The notes: a model not told the origin generated them from the sequence alone. Shown: positions 35,719 to 47,159, numbered from the stretch's first letter. The stretch is 64,000 bases of DNA from Pseudomonadota bacterium (GCA_018241405.1 JAFEDY010000011.1:1-64000); one strand, 5' to 3'. A program made the numbers and translations.

Positions 35719-35853
35719 CCCATAAATAGAGAGGACTCGCCCTGGCAAGCAGGGTCAAGTCTCTCATTTAACTTAGGCGTCAAAAACATCTCCCGTGGCA
35801 TCCCCGCGGCCACTGCAGGCGTGCAGCGCGGTTCAAATTACCTGGAGTAGAAA

Positions 35854-36318
35854 ATGTTCAACCCAAAGCAACCGACGCACTTCGAGCCGGGAGAAGGCAA
35901 GATCTTCAAGATTGGCCGGATGAGCATGACGTTCAAGACGACCGCTGGCGGGAACTGGAACGCATATACCGTCTGCGAAGCTGTAGAGCCACCCGAGTCA
36001 GGTGCGGGCTACCACCGACATCCCACCTACGACGAGACGTTCATCATCTGCGAAGGGCACTACGACTTCCGTCTCGACGGAAAGCTGTTGAAATTGGGCC
36101 CTGGTGACGTGGTTTTCGTTCCGCGCGGAACGCCACATGGCTTCGTCAGCACCGGGCCCGAGGTGGGCCGTCAAATCATCATTAGCTCGCCTGGCGGCGT
36201 CTTCGATGCAATGATCGCCGAAGTGACGGCGCTTGATACAGGAAGTCCCATGAGAAAGGCCTCGGACGAGGCGAGGGCTATCGCAGCCAAGTATGGGCTG
36301 GAGTTTCTCCCCGGCTGA
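35854..36318 (+). CDS. Cupin domain protein
   Basis: A 154-residue single cupin. The metal-binding motifs are GYHRHPTYDETFIICEG (His, His, Glu) near residue 50 and PRGTPHGFVS (His) near residue 90, so it probably binds a metal. Such small cupins act as isomerases, dioxygenases or ligand sensors, and the role here is unknown. A GGAG lies close before the ATG at 35854. It sits between the nuclease gene and an IS3-type remnant and shares the lower GC of the island. No partner enzyme is adjacent. Confidence 0.75.
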   Translation: MFNPKQPTHFEPGEGKIFKIGRMSMTFKTTAGGNWNAYTVCEAVEPPESGAGYHRHPTYDETFIICEGHYDFRLDGKLLKLGPGDVVFVPRGTPHGFVSTGPEVGRQIIISSPGGVFDAMIAEVTALDTGSPMRKASDEARAIAAKYGLEFLPG

Positions 36319-36325
36319 GCGCGGG

Positions 36326-36452
36326 CCAGGAGCCGTAGTCAAGAAGGTGTCGGCGTTGTACCTGGCTGTCGTCCTGGACTTGTTCAACCATGAGGCCATT
36401 GGCTGGTCCGATACGCGGCGTATGACGGCGGCTGTGTTGAGGCACCTTAGCG
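36326..36452 (+). pseudogene. IS3-family transposase (OrfB) remnant
   Basis: A short frame reads [37 protein letters not shown], which corresponds to the integrase-core segment of IS3-type OrfB proteins (YLAVVxDLFS...VGW). It is cut at both ends: the upstream side runs straight out of the cupin stop, and the downstream side merges into the end of the glutathione reductase gene. It is therefore inactive and marks the right end of the island. Confidence 0.7.
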
Positions 36453-37796
36453 CATCGTCACAAACTCCTCCGCCGCCGTCGGGTGGATGGCCACCGTGTC
36501 GTCGAAGTCGCGCTTGGTCGCGCCCATCTTCAGCGCGACCGCGAAGCCCTGCAGGATCTCGTCCATGCCATGGCCTATGCCGTGGACGCCGACGATGCGC
36601 TCATCCGCCCCCACGCACACCAGCTTCATGCGTGCCGGCTGGCGGTGCTGCGTCACCGCCGTGTACATGGCGGTGAAGGCGGACTGGTAGACCTTCACGG
36701 CGGCGTCGCCATGCTGCGCGCGGGCCTCGGGCTCGGTCAGGCCCACGGTGCCTATGGGCGGGTGGCTGAACACCACCGAGGGAATGTTGGTGTAGTCCAG
36801 GTGCTCGTCGGGCTTGTTGTTGAACAGGCGTTCGGCCAGGCGCCGGCCCGCGGCCACGGCCACCGGCGTCAGCTCGACCTGGCCGGTGATGTCGCCCACG
36901 GCATAGATGCCGGGCACGTTGGTGTTCTGGTACTTGTCCACGGCCACGTAGCCGCGCTCATTCAGCGTGACGCCGGCGGCTGCTAGCTGCAGGCCGTCCG
37001 TGTGCGGCGCGCGGCCAATGGCCCAGATGATGCAGTCCGTCTGGTGCCGTTCGCCATTGGCCAGCTCCAGCGTCAGGCTGCCGTCGGCGTTCTTGTGCAC
37101 GGCCGTCGGGCTGGCGTGGGTGTGCAGCCGGGGGCCCTCGGCCCGCATCACTTCCACCAGAGTGTCGGCGAGCAGCGGATCGAAGTGGCGCAGCGGCGCA
37201 TGCCTGCGCACGAACAAATGCGTGTCCGAGCCCAGCGCGTTCAGCACGCCGGCCAGTTCCACGGCGATGTAGCCCGCGCCCACCACGGCGGTGCGCCGGG
37301 GCAGATCCTGCAGGGCGAAAAAGCCGTCCGAATCCAGCCCATGCTCGGCGCCGGGGATGTCCGGGCGCACGGGGTGGCCGCCGGTGGCGACGAGGATATG
37401 GTCGGCCGTCATGCGTTCGCCGTTCACCTCGATGGTGCGGGCATCGACGAAGCGGGCGCGGCCGCGGATCACGTCCACCTTGTTTTTGTCCAGCCCCGCG
37501 GCATACGAGGTGTGGATGCGCGCTATGTAGGCGCTGCGGTTCTTCACCAGGGTGGCCCAGTTGAAGTGGTTGACGGTGGTATCGAAGCCGTAGTCGGGGC
37601 CATAGTGCAGGATCGCCTCGGCGACCTGCGCCGCATGCCACATGACCTTTTTGGGTACGCAGCCCACGTTGACGCAGGTGCCGCCGAGCTCCTGGGCCTC
37701 GATCAGCGCGCAGCGCCTGCCATGCATGGCCGCACGGTTCACCGAGGCGATGCCGCCGCTGCCGCCGCCGATGGCGATGTAGTCGTAATGTCTCAT
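36447..37796 (-). CDS. gor: Glutathione-disulfide reductase
   Basis: NADPH-dependent flavoprotein that keeps glutathione reduced in the cytoplasm; 449 residues, normal for Gor. The redox pair is Cys41 and Cys46 in [12 protein letters not shown]. The FAD site is [15 protein letters not shown], and the NADPH site is [13 protein letters not shown] followed by an arginine-rich [11 protein letters not shown] that favours NADPH over NADH. The C-terminal [12 protein letters not shown] carries the catalytic His-Glu pair. AAGGAG precedes the ATG. It is divergent from the cox-type cluster with 142 bases between. A divergent position alone does not prove linked function. Confidence 0.93.
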   Translation of the reverse strand: MRHYDYIAIGGGSGGIASVNRAAMHGRRCALIEAQELGGTCVNVGCVPKKVMWHAAQVAEAILHYGPDYGFDTTVNHFNWATLVKNRSAYIARIHTSYAAGLDKNKVDVIRGRARFVDARTIEVNGERMTADHILVATGGHPVRPDIPGAEHGLDSDGFFALQDLPRRTAVVGAGYIAVELAGVLNALGSDTHLFVRRHAPLRHFDPLLADTLVEVMRAEGPRLHTHASPTAVHKNADGSLTLELANGERHQTDCIIWAIGRAPHTDGLQLAAAGVTLNERGYVAVDKYQNTNVPGIYAVGDITGQVELTPVAVAAGRRLAERLFNNKPDEHLDYTNIPSVVFSHPPIGTVGLTEPEARAQHGDAAVKVYQSAFTAMYTAVTQHRQPARMKLVCVGADERIVGVHGIGHGMDEILQGFAVALKMGATKRDFDDTVAIHPTAAEEFVTMR

Positions 37797-37938
37797 GGGG
37801 GACTCCTTGTCGTTCATGTACCTGGCCCGAAGTCTATGCCCCAAGGGTTTTACCCAGGTGCGCTGGGCCCGCAGGTTCCAAGAATGGAAGACTTTGCTGC
37901 TCCCACCATTTCGCCACGACAACCAGGAGACACCCGCG

Positions 37939-38406
37939 ATGCAAATAGAGCTCAAGGTCAATGGCCGCACCGTCACGGCCGACGTGCCGCCCAACACCCT
38001 GCTGGTGCAGTTCCTGCGCGAGTACCTGCGCCTGACCGGTACGCACCAGGGCTGTGACACCGCGCAGTGCGGCGCCTGCACGGTGATTGCCGATGGCCGA
38101 TCCATCAAGGCCTGCAATGCGCTGGCGGTGCAGATGCAGGGCGCGGACATCACCACCATCGAGGGCCTGGCCGCGGCCGACGGCACGCTGCACCCGATGC
38201 AGGCGGCCTTCAAGGAATGCCACGGCCTGCAATGCGGCTTCTGCACGCCGGGCATGGTGATGAGCGCCGTGGACCTGCTGGCGCACAACCCCAAGGCCAG
38301 CGAGGCCGAGATCCGCGAGCAGCTGGAGGGCAACATCTGCCGCTGCACGGGCTACCAGAACATCGTCCGGGCCGTGCAGACGGCCCAGCAGACCATGGCC
38401 GCCTGA
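37939..38406 (+). CDS. coxS: Molybdenum hydroxylase small subunit, (2Fe-2S) protein (CoxS family)
   Basis: Electron-transfer subunit of 155 residues with two [2Fe-2S] clusters. The first plant-ferredoxin-like cluster has cysteines in [12 protein letters not shown], with the fourth in SIKAC; the second has CGFCTPGM and ICRCTGYQ. The start ATG at 37939 has AGGAG at 37924-37928. It begins a gene block of coxS, coxL and coxM followed by maturation genes. The symbol reflects homology; whether the complex oxidises CO is doubtful (see the large subunit). Confidence 0.92.
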   Translation: MQIELKVNGRTVTADVPPNTLLVQFLREYLRLTGTHQGCDTAQCGACTVIADGRSIKACNALAVQMQGADITTIEGLAAADGTLHPMQAAFKECHGLQCGFCTPGMVMSAVDLLAHNPKASEAEIREQLEGNICRCTGYQNIVRAVQTAQQTMAA

Positions 38407-38435
38407 CGGCGCCGGCAATACAAGGAGACAACACC

Positions 38436-40808
<2,373 letters not shown>

Positions 40809-40820
40809 GGAGAACCATCC

Positions 40821-41612
40821 ATGTACGCATTCACCTATGAGCGCCCCAGCACCCAGGCCGACGCACTGAAACTCGCCCAGGCCGGCGCCAAGCCCCTGGC
40901 CGGCGGCCAGACCCTGCTGGCGTCGATGAAGCTGCGCCTGGCCGCGCCCGAGCAGATCGTGGATCTGGGCGCCATCCCCGAACTCAAGGGTATACGCCGC
41001 GACGGCAACGCGGTCGTGATCGGCGCCATGACGCGCCACTGCGACGTGGCCGAAAGCGCCGACGTGCGCGCCGCCATTCCCGCGCTGGCCCAACTCGCCG
41101 ACGGCATTGGCGACAAGCAGGTGCGCGCGCGCGGAACCATTGGCGGCTCGGTCGCCAACAACGACCCTGCGGCCGACTACCCCGCGGCACTCATGGCGCT
41201 GGGCGCCACGGTGCACACCACGGCGCGCACGATTGCCGCCGACGACTTCTTCCAGGGTCTGTTCGCCACGGCGCTCGAGGAGGGCGAGCTGATCACCGCG
41301 GTGAGCTTTCCCATCCCGAAGAAGGCCGCCTACGTCAAGTTCGTGCAGCCGGCCTCGCTGTTCGCCATGATCGGCGTGTTCGTCGCGCAGTTCGACGCCG
41401 GCGTGCGCCTGGCCGTGACCGGCGGCGGCAACGGCGTGTTCCGCCATGGCGCCATGGAGGCCGCGCTGGGCGCGCGCTTCGCCCCCGATGCCGTCGCGGC
41501 CATCGCCACCGACGCGGCCGACATGAGCGCCGACCTGCACGCCAGCAGCGCCTACCGCGCCCACCTGGTGGGCGTGATGGCGCAGCGCGCCGTGGCGCGA
41601 GCGCTGGGCTGA
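40821..41612 (+). CDS. coxM: Molybdenum hydroxylase FAD-binding subunit (CoxM family)
   Basis: Medium subunit of 263 residues that passes electrons from the iron-sulfur clusters to FAD and then to the respiratory chain or another acceptor. The FAD motifs are AGGQTLLASMKLRLA near residue 30 and the TIGGSVANNDPAADYP region near residue 108, typical of CoxM/CutM. It starts 12 bases after coxL, with TGAGGAG (40807-40813) as the ribosome site. A hairpin just after its stop probably limits readthrough into coxD. Confidence 0.92.
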   Translation: MYAFTYERPSTQADALKLAQAGAKPLAGGQTLLASMKLRLAAPEQIVDLGAIPELKGIRRDGNAVVIGAMTRHCDVAESADVRAAIPALAQLADGIGDKQVRARGTIGGSVANNDPAADYPAALMALGATVHTTARTIAADDFFQGLFATALEEGELITAVSFPIPKKAAYVKFVQPASLFAMIGVFVAQFDAGVRLAVTGGGNGVFRHGAMEAALGARFAPDAVAAIATDAADMSADLHASSAYRAHLVGVMAQRAVARALG

Positions 41613-41619
41613 CGGGCCT

Positions 41620-41642
41620 ACCCCCGCCCGTCCGGCGGGGGT
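41620..41642 (+). terminator. Hairpin after coxM
   Basis: Perfect nine-base arms ACCCCCGCC and GGCGGGGGT around a five-base loop, eight bases after the coxM stop. The following GGACTTTGCACGTTTT has only short T runs, so it may attenuate rather than end transcription between the structural genes coxSLM and the accessory genes coxDEG. Confidence 0.5.
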
Positions 41643-41650
41643 GGACTTTG

Positions 41651-41710
41651 CACGTTTTAGGCCGTTTGCGCCCGCCCATGGCGCGCAAGCAGCTATTGTT
41701 TTGATAGTAA
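41651..41710. repeat. Dispersed intergenic repeat, copy 6
   Basis: Contains GCGCAAGCAGCTATTGTTTTGATAG, with the shared AAGCAGCTAT core and a TTGATAG in the opposite sense, so it can pair with itself. It fills the short gap before the coxD start at 41717 and is probably transcribed as its leader. Confidence 0.55.
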
Positions 41711-41716
41711 TCCGGC

Positions 41717-42640
41717 ATGATCGCAGCACCCACCGCCACCGGCCCCTGCCACTCGATAGACGCCCTGGCCGCCGCGCTGCAGTCCGTGGGCTACTTTGCC
41801 GACCGGCGCCTTGCCACGGCCGTGTTCCTGGCGCTCAAGCTCCAGCGCCCGCTGTTGCTGGAGGGCGAGCCCGGCGTGGGCAAGACCGAGCTTGCCAAGG
41901 CGCTGGCAAAGGTGCTGTCGCGCCAGCTGCTGCGCCTGCAGTGCTTTGACGGGCTGGAGCAGCGCGAGGCCCTGTACGAGTGGAACTACACGGCCCAGCT
42001 CTTGCACCTGCGCGCCCATGAGGGAACATCCAGCGCCAGCGCGCTGGAGCAGGAGGTCTACCAGCCGCGCTACCTGGTGCGCCGCCCGCTGCTGCAGGCG
42101 CTGGAGGCGCCCGCGCCCGGCGCGCTGCTGCTGATCGACGAGGTAGACCGCGCCGACGAGCCCTTCGAGGCCTTTTTGCTCGAATACTTGGGAGAGTACC
42201 AGGTCAGCATCCCCGAGCTGGGCACCATACGCGCGGCCGTGCCGCCGGTGACCATCCTGACCAGCAACCGCACGCGCGATTTGAACGACGCCGTCAAGCG
42301 CCGCTGCCTGTACCACTGGCTGGACTACCCCGGGCGCGAGCGCGAGCTGGCCATTGTGCGTGCCCTCGTGCCTCAGGCGCCGGGCCAGCTGGCCGACCAG
42401 GTGGCGGCTTTTGTGCAGCAGCTGCGCACCAGCCCCCATGCCGAGCATTTCCAGCGCGCCCCCGGCATCGCCGAGACGGTGGAATGGGCGCGCGCGCTGG
42501 TGGCGCTGGATACGGTGGTGCTCGACCCCGAGGTCGTTGTCGACACCGCCGGCATCCTGTTCAAGCAGCGCGACGATGTGGCCGCACTCGACCGCGCACT
42601 GGCAGAGCAGGCCCTGCAAGCCAGCCAGGCCGCCGCCTGA
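41717..42640 (+). CDS. coxD: MoxR-type AAA ATPase (CoxD family)
   Basis: ATP-driven chaperone of 307 residues. Walker A is GEPGVGKTELAK near residue 53 and Walker B is LLLIDEVDRADEPFEA near residue 137; sensor residues lie in LTSNRTRDLN. In the carboxydotroph Oligotropha (Afipia), CoxD helps build the copper-molybdenum centre of CO dehydrogenase; in form II systems the same pair is thought to load sulfur or metal on the cofactor. The stop codon overlaps the start of the VWA gene (TGATG), so the two proteins are made together. Confidence 0.9.
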   Translation: MIAAPTATGPCHSIDALAAALQSVGYFADRRLATAVFLALKLQRPLLLEGEPGVGKTELAKALAKVLSRQLLRLQCFDGLEQREALYEWNYTAQLLHLRAHEGTSSASALEQEVYQPRYLVRRPLLQALEAPAPGALLLIDEVDRADEPFEAFLLEYLGEYQVSIPELGTIRAAVPPVTILTSNRTRDLNDAVKRRCLYHWLDYPGRERELAIVRALVPQAPGQLADQVAAFVQQLRTSPHAEHFQRAPGIAETVEWARALVALDTVVLDPEVVVDTAGILFKQRDDVAALDRALAEQALQASQAAA

Positions 42641-43899
42641 TGGGCCTTGCCATGCCCGAGCCGTTGGTACCCGCAAGCCAGCCGCCCCAGCGCATTCCCC
42701 AGCTGGGCGACGCGCGCAGCGGCAAGCTGGCCGGCAATATTGCGGCCTTCTGTCGTGCGTTGCGCCGTGCGGGTGTGCCCGTGGATGCCGCGCGCATCGC
42801 GCTGGCCCAGCAGGCGGTGCAGATGGTGGGCGTGGCGCGCAAGGACGACATGGCCGCCGCGCTGGAGGCGGTGCTGGTTAGCCGCGCGCAGGACAGCCTG
42901 GTGCTGCGCGAACTGTTCGACGCTTTTTTTCGCGACCCCGAGCTTGCGAGCAAGCTGCTGGCGCAAATGCTGCCGCGCGCCGAGGGCCGCGCCGAGCCCC
43001 CGCGCCAGCGCCCGCGCGTGCGCGAGGCCTTGCAGCCGCCCCGGCCGCAAAAGCAGCCCGAGGCCCATCCCGAGCAGCAGATCGACCTGGACGCAGCCAT
43101 GACCGCCAGCCGCCTGCAGCGCCTGCGTCAGGCCGACTTCAACCAGCTCAGCGCCAGCGAATACACCCTGGTCGAGCGCCTGGTGCGCGATATCGCGCTG
43201 CCGCTGCCCAGCGTGCCTTCGCGGCGCACCCGCGTGGGCGGGCGCGGCGCGCGCATCCACTGGGCGCGCACGCTGCGCCAGGCCGCGCGCCATGGCGGCG
43301 ACCTGGTGGCCCTGCAGCGCCAGCAGCGCCGGCGCCAGCCGCTGCCGCTGTTGGTGCTGGTGGATGTGTCCGGCTCCATGGAGCGCTACGCGCGCCTGCT
43401 GCTGGCCTTTCTGCATGCGGCCACGTCCCGCGTGCGCGTGGACGGGCAGGCCCAGCCGCTGCGCCGCGCGGTGTTTGCCTTTGGCACGGGCCTGACCGAC
43501 CTGGGCCCGGCCTTCCGGGAGCGCGATACCGACGCCATGCTGCAGCGCGCCGGCCAGGCGATACACGACTATGCCGGCGGCACCCGCCTGGGCGACAGCC
43601 TGGCCAGCCTGCGCCGCCAGCATGCGCGCTGCCTGGTGGGGCGGCGCACGCTGGTGCTCATCATCAGCGATGGGCTGGACACGGGCGAGCCCGAGGATCT
43701 GGCGCGCGAGCTTGACTGGCTCAAGCGCCGCTGCCGGCGCCTGCTGTGGCTCAACCCCCTGCTGCGCTTTGACGGCTATGAACCCAGCGCACGCGGCGCC
43801 GCCGTGCTCCACCACGCGGCCGACGCCATGCTGGCCGTGCACAACGTCACCCGGCTGCAGCAGCTGGCCGGCGCCATAGCCGACCTGATGAAGAACTAA
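42640..43899 (+). CDS. coxE: VWA domain protein (CoxE family)
   Basis: Partner of the MoxR ATPase, 419 residues. The C-terminal half has a von Willebrand factor A domain with a MIDAS metal site, LVDVSGSMERY near residue 245 and downstream GGTRLGDSL and ISDGLDTGEPE. The first half is helical and carries proline- and arginine-rich stretches. The start at 42640 overlaps the coxD stop by one base; ATG at 42652 is an alternative. The pair forms an ATPase-adaptor machine that remodels the hydroxylase for cofactor insertion (by family analogy). Confidence 0.88.
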   Translation: MGLAMPEPLVPASQPPQRIPQLGDARSGKLAGNIAAFCRALRRAGVPVDAARIALAQQAVQMVGVARKDDMAAALEAVLVSRAQDSLVLRELFDAFFRDPELASKLLAQMLPRAEGRAEPPRQRPRVREALQPPRPQKQPEAHPEQQIDLDAAMTASRLQRLRQADFNQLSASEYTLVERLVRDIALPLPSVPSRRTRVGGRGARIHWARTLRQAARHGGDLVALQRQQRRRQPLPLLVLVDVSGSMERYARLLLAFLHAATSRVRVDGQAQPLRRAVFAFGTGLTDLGPAFRERDTDAMLQRAGQAIHDYAGGTRLGDSLASLRRQHARCLVGRRTLVLIISDGLDTGEPEDLARELDWLKRRCRRLLWLNPLLRFDGYEPSARGAAVLHHAADAMLAVHNVTRLQQLAGAIADLMKN

Positions 43900-43916
43900 C
43901 CGAAGGAGACACAACC

Positions 43917-44465
43917 ATGGAAATGCAAGGCGCGCGCACATTGGCCATCACCCAGCAGCAGGCTTGGGAGGCGCTCAACGACCCCGAGGTCCTGAAGCTC
44001 TGCATCCCCGGCTGCGACAGCATCGAAGCCACGGGCGAGGGCGCCTACGACATGGTCAACGCCATCAAGGTCGGCCCGGTGGCGGCCAAGTTCAAGGGCT
44101 CCATCGCGCTGGCCGATGTCGATGCGCCGAGCAGCTACACGCTGCACTTCGAGGGCAGCGGCGGCGTGGCCGGCTTTGGCAAAGGCAGCGCCCAGGTGTC
44201 GCTCACGCCCCAGGACGAGGGCTGTGAGCTGGCCTACACCGTCAATGCCACCGTGGGCGGCAAGATCGCCCAGGTGGGCCAGCGCCTGATCGACGGCGTG
44301 GCCAAGTCCATGGCCGAGAGTTTCTTCAAGCGCTTCGAAGAGGAAATGCAGCGCCGCCACGGCCCGGCCGACGAGGAACCCGAGGCCAAGCCCGGCGCTC
44401 TAAAAAAGATGTGGTCCAAGCTCAAGGGCGGCGGCAAGGACGCAGCAGCAGAAGGGGAGACGTAA
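43917..44465 (+). CDS. coxG: SRPBCC protein (CoxG family), membrane-recruiting subunit
   Basis: A 182-residue protein of the START/SRPBCC fold that recruits the hydroxylase to the membrane, as shown for CoxG of CO dehydrogenase. It starts MQGARTLAITQQQAWEALND, runs through a beta-rich core, and ends in a basic and acidic tail (KMWSKLKGGGKDAAAEGE) separate from the fold. AAGGAG precedes the ATG. It lies 17 bases after the VWA gene and three bases before coxF, so it belongs to the same transcript. Confidence 0.9.
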   Translation: MEMQGARTLAITQQQAWEALNDPEVLKLCIPGCDSIEATGEGAYDMVNAIKVGPVAAKFKGSIALADVDAPSSYTLHFEGSGGVAGFGKGSAQVSLTPQDEGCELAYTVNATVGGKIAQVGQRLIDGVAKSMAESFFKRFEEEMQRRHGPADEEPEAKPGALKKMWSKLKGGGKDAAAEGET

Positions 44466-44468
44466 GCC

Positions 44469-45509
44469 ATGGAAAACCTCGACGTCACCGTGCTGCGCGC
44501 GCTGCGCGACTGGCGCCAGGCCGGCCGCCAGGCCCTGCTGGTCACCGTGGTGCGCACCTGGGGTTCGTCGCCGCGGCCCGTGGGCTCCATCATGGCCTTG
44601 TGCGAAGACGGGGCGGTGATGGGCTCGGTCTCGGGCGGCTGCATCGAGGACGACCTGATCGCGCGCTACGCCCATGCGGACGGCCCTGACGCCCTGCCGC
44701 GCAGCGGCGCGCCACGGTTCGCCAAGTACGGCGTGACGGCCGAGGAAGCGTTTCGCTTCGGCCTGCCCTGCGGCGGCACGCTGGAGCTGCTGCTGGAATT
44801 CGACCCCGACGCCGCCAGCCTGGCTGCCCTGGTGCAGCAGCTCGACGCCGGCCGCCTAATGCACCGCAGCGTGCGCCTGCTTGACGGTGCTGTGACGCTG
44901 CAGGCCGCCGAGACCCCGGCCGACCTGCGGCTGGACGCCCAGCAGCTCACCAACACCTTTGGCCCGGAGTACCGCATGCTTATCATCGGCGCCGGGCAGA
45001 TGAGCGAATACCTGGCCACCATGGCGCAGTTCTGCGGTTTTGCCGTCACCGTCTGCGACCCGCGCGAGGAATACGGCGGCGCCTGGAACGTGCCCGGCGT
45101 GCGGCTGCTCACCACCATGCCCGACGACACCGTGGCCGCCTTTGCGCCCGATGCGCGCAGCTGCGTCGTGGCCCTCACGCACGACCCCAAGCTCGACGAC
45201 CTGGCGCTGTTGCAGGCGCTCGACACGCCGGCCTTCTACATCGGCGCCATCGGCAGCCGGCGCAACAATGCGGCGCGGCGCCAGCGCCTGATCGAGCATT
45301 TCGACCAGACCGAGGAGGGCCTGGCGCGCCTGCGCGGGCCGATCGGCATCTACATAGGCAGCAAGACCCCTCCCGAGATCGCGGTGAGCGTCATGTCCGA
45401 GGTGCTGGCCGTGAAGAACGGCGTGCCCCTGCCGCGCGACATGGACGTGGCCCATGTCAAGGACAGCCAGGGCCAGGCGGCTGCGGGCTCGGCCTGCAAG
45501 GTGGGTTGA
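44469..45509 (+). CDS. coxF: XdhC family protein (CoxF), molybdenum cofactor maturation
   Basis: A 346-residue two-domain protein that helps sulfurate or insert molybdopterin cytosine dinucleotide into hydroxylases. The N-terminal XdhC/CoxI region has TVVRTWGSSPRPVGS and a GGCIEDDL cysteine motif near residue 60. The second half is a Rossmann-like fold with LIIGAGQMSEYLATMA and FYIGAIGSRRN near residue 256. The gene ends within the start of the cytidylyltransferase (ATGA overlap). It lies directly after coxG and completes a usual accessory set. Confidence 0.88.
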   Translation: MENLDVTVLRALRDWRQAGRQALLVTVVRTWGSSPRPVGSIMALCEDGAVMGSVSGGCIEDDLIARYAHADGPDALPRSGAPRFAKYGVTAEEAFRFGLPCGGTLELLLEFDPDAASLAALVQQLDAGRLMHRSVRLLDGAVTLQAAETPADLRLDAQQLTNTFGPEYRMLIIGAGQMSEYLATMAQFCGFAVTVCDPREEYGGAWNVPGVRLLTTMPDDTVAAFAPDARSCVVALTHDPKLDDLALLQALDTPAFYIGAIGSRRNNAARRQRLIEHFDQTEEGLARLRGPIGIYIGSKTPPEIAVSVMSEVLAVKNGVPLPRDMDVAHVKDSQGQAAAGSACKVG

Positions 45510-46168
45510 TGGTGCGGGCACCAGGCCTGGGTGCCGTGCTCATGGCCGCGGGTGCGGGCCGGCGCATGGGTCATCGCCCCAAATCCCTGCTGCTGCGCGA
45601 TGGCGAGCCGCTGCTGCTGCGCCAGATCCGCCTGCTGGTGCAGGCTGGCGCGGCGCATATCGTCGTGGTGCTGGGCCACCACGCGCATGCGCTGCAGGCC
45701 GTGCTGGCGCAGGCGCAGGCGCGGGTGCCGCCGACGGTGTCGCTGCGCTGGGTGGTCAACAGCGCGCCCGACGAGGGGCCGGGCTCGTCCCTGCGCTGCG
45801 GCCTGGTGGCATTGCCGCCGGAAGTGGATGAGTTGCTGGTGCTGCTGGCCGACCAGCCGCTGCTGGAGCTGCAGGATCTGCAAACCATGCTTGCGGCATG
45901 GCGTGGGCGTGATGCAGGCGTGGAACTGGTCGTGCCCCAGCACGCAGGCCAGCCGGGTCACCCCATCGTCTTTGGCGCCGCACTGCGCCAAGCGGTGATG
46001 CAGGCAACGGGCGGGCAGGGCGTGCGCGAGTGGCGGCGTTCCCATCCGGGCCAAGTGCAGGCCGTATTGCTCGATCACGCGCGCTGCACCACCGATGTGG
46101 ATACGCCCGAGGATCTGCAGCGCCTGGGCGAGCGCTTTGGCGTGTGGTTGGAGCAGCCTCTCGGGTAG
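45509..46168 (+). CDS. MobA-like NTP transferase, probable molybdenum cofactor cytidylyltransferase
   Basis: A nucleotidyltransferase of 219 residues, the kind that adds CMP to molybdopterin for xanthine oxidase-family enzymes. The signature is LMAAGAGRRMGHRPKSLLL near residue 13, and the acidic metal site is LLADQPLLEL near residue 112. The later PGHPIVFG and TTDVDTPEDLQRL are the conserved C-terminal blocks. The ATG overlaps the coxF stop by one base. It closes the cox-type cluster and faces the ParB-like gene, four bases away on the other strand. Confidence 0.87.
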   Translation: MVRAPGLGAVLMAAGAGRRMGHRPKSLLLRDGEPLLLRQIRLLVQAGAAHIVVVLGHHAHALQAVLAQAQARVPPTVSLRWVVNSAPDEGPGSSLRCGLVALPPEVDELLVLLADQPLLELQDLQTMLAAWRGRDAGVELVVPQHAGQPGHPIVFGAALRQAVMQATGGQGVREWRRSHPGQVQAVLLDHARCTTDVDTPEDLQRLGERFGVWLEQPLG

Positions 46169-46172
46169 TTCT

Positions 46173-47054
46173 TCAAGCCGTCTCGGCCAGCAGATCCTGC
46201 AGCGCCTTGACCTGCTGGCGCAGGCGTTCGTTCTCGGCCTCCAGCTCGGTCACGCGTTGCTGCAGCCTGGCGGCGTCGGGTGCGGCCTGCGCCGGTTCGC
46301 CGTCCTCTCCAGCGCCTTCCATGGCGGCGGCCTTGGGCTTCTTTTTCGCCTCGCGCACGCGCTTGGCGGCCTGCTTGAGGTCTTGCGCGCCGCCTGCGGC
46401 CGCCGCCTGCTGCTCCTCCAACGATAGCGTGGCGACGACGGCTGCGGTGTTCAGCGAGAGCTCGCCCGCCTTCACGGCGGCCACCACCTCGGGCGCGGCG
46501 TTCTGGTGGATGGCCTCGATCGCCTTGACCTGCGCGGCGGTGAGGCGCGCGGCGCGGGCCAGGGCCTCGCGCGTGTCGAGGGCCTCCTCGGGCACCTTGG
46601 GTACGCCCGCCAGGGCCTTGGCAACGACCGGGTCGGTGTCGCCCTCCCAGGGCGCCTGGGCCTCGGGCGACTGCGCGGCCTCGGCCTTGGCCGCCACCAC
46701 GGCGGCGGCGGCCTGGGCGCGGCGCTCGGCAATGATCTCGCGCTTGCGCAGCGCCAGCACGCCGCGCTGGAACTCCGACACGCTGCGCCGGCCCAGATGC
46801 TGGTCGATCATCCACAGGTGCACGTCCTCCATGTTCTGAAAGCGCTGGTTCTGCACCGTCTGAAAGGGCAGACCGTGCTGCTGGCAGATGCCGAAGCGGT
46901 TGTGGCCATCGACCAGCACATCGCCCCACAGCACCAGCGCATCGCGGCAGCCCTCGGCCAGGATGCTGCGCTCCAGCGCGTCATGCTCATCGGGCGTGAG
47001 CGGGTCGATATAGGCCTTGAGTTCTGGCAGGACGACGATGTCTTCGGGATTCAT
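46173..47054 (-). CDS. ParB-like nuclease domain protein
   Basis: A 293-residue protein with an N-terminal ParB/sulfiredoxin-like region: ALVLWGDVLVDGHNRFGICQ near residue 40 is the box holding the conserved DGHNR. A middle alanine-rich stretch includes a helix-turn-helix-like segment, and the tail is a probable coiled coil (LQQRVTELEAENERLRQQVK, residues about 260-285). Plasmid or phage replication-linked ParB-like proteins look like this. No parA-type gene is next to it, and it lies between the mobA-like gene and trhP, so it is probably a stand-alone chromosomal copy of unknown role. Confidence 0.75.
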   Translation of the reverse strand: MNPEDIVVLPELKAYIDPLTPDEHDALERSILAEGCRDALVLWGDVLVDGHNRFGICQQHGLPFQTVQNQRFQNMEDVHLWMIDQHLGRRSVSEFQRGVLALRKREIIAERRAQAAAAVVAAKAEAAQSPEAQAPWEGDTDPVVAKALAGVPKVPEEALDTREALARAARLTAAQVKAIEAIHQNAAPEVVAAVKAGELSLNTAAVVATLSLEEQQAAAAGGAQDLKQAAKRVREAKKKPKAAAMEGAGEDGEPAQAAPDAARLQQRVTELEAENERLRQQVKALQDLLAETA

Positions 47055-47106
47055 GCGGTTTCAGGTGATGCAATAAACGGGCAAAGGCCCCGGCAGGGCC
47101 TTTGAG

Positions 47107-47159
47107 TCAAATCGGGCTCTAGCGCTTATGTATCAAGCGCTGGCAGCTATGGTTTTTAA
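47107..47159. repeat. Dispersed intergenic repeat, copy 7
   Basis: Contains GCTCTAGCGCTTATGTATCAAGCGCTGGCAGC-type sequence: two AGCGCT half-sites in a symmetrical arrangement and the GGCAGCTAT core. This is the longest copy, in the gap between the ParB-like gene and the trhP stop, both on the minus strand. Confidence 0.65.

Noticed and set aside
34031..36460. Complete restriction-modification or toxin-antitoxin system
   Set aside because: The nuclease-fold gene has no methylase, specificity subunit or antitoxin-like partner; the cupin is not known for that role.
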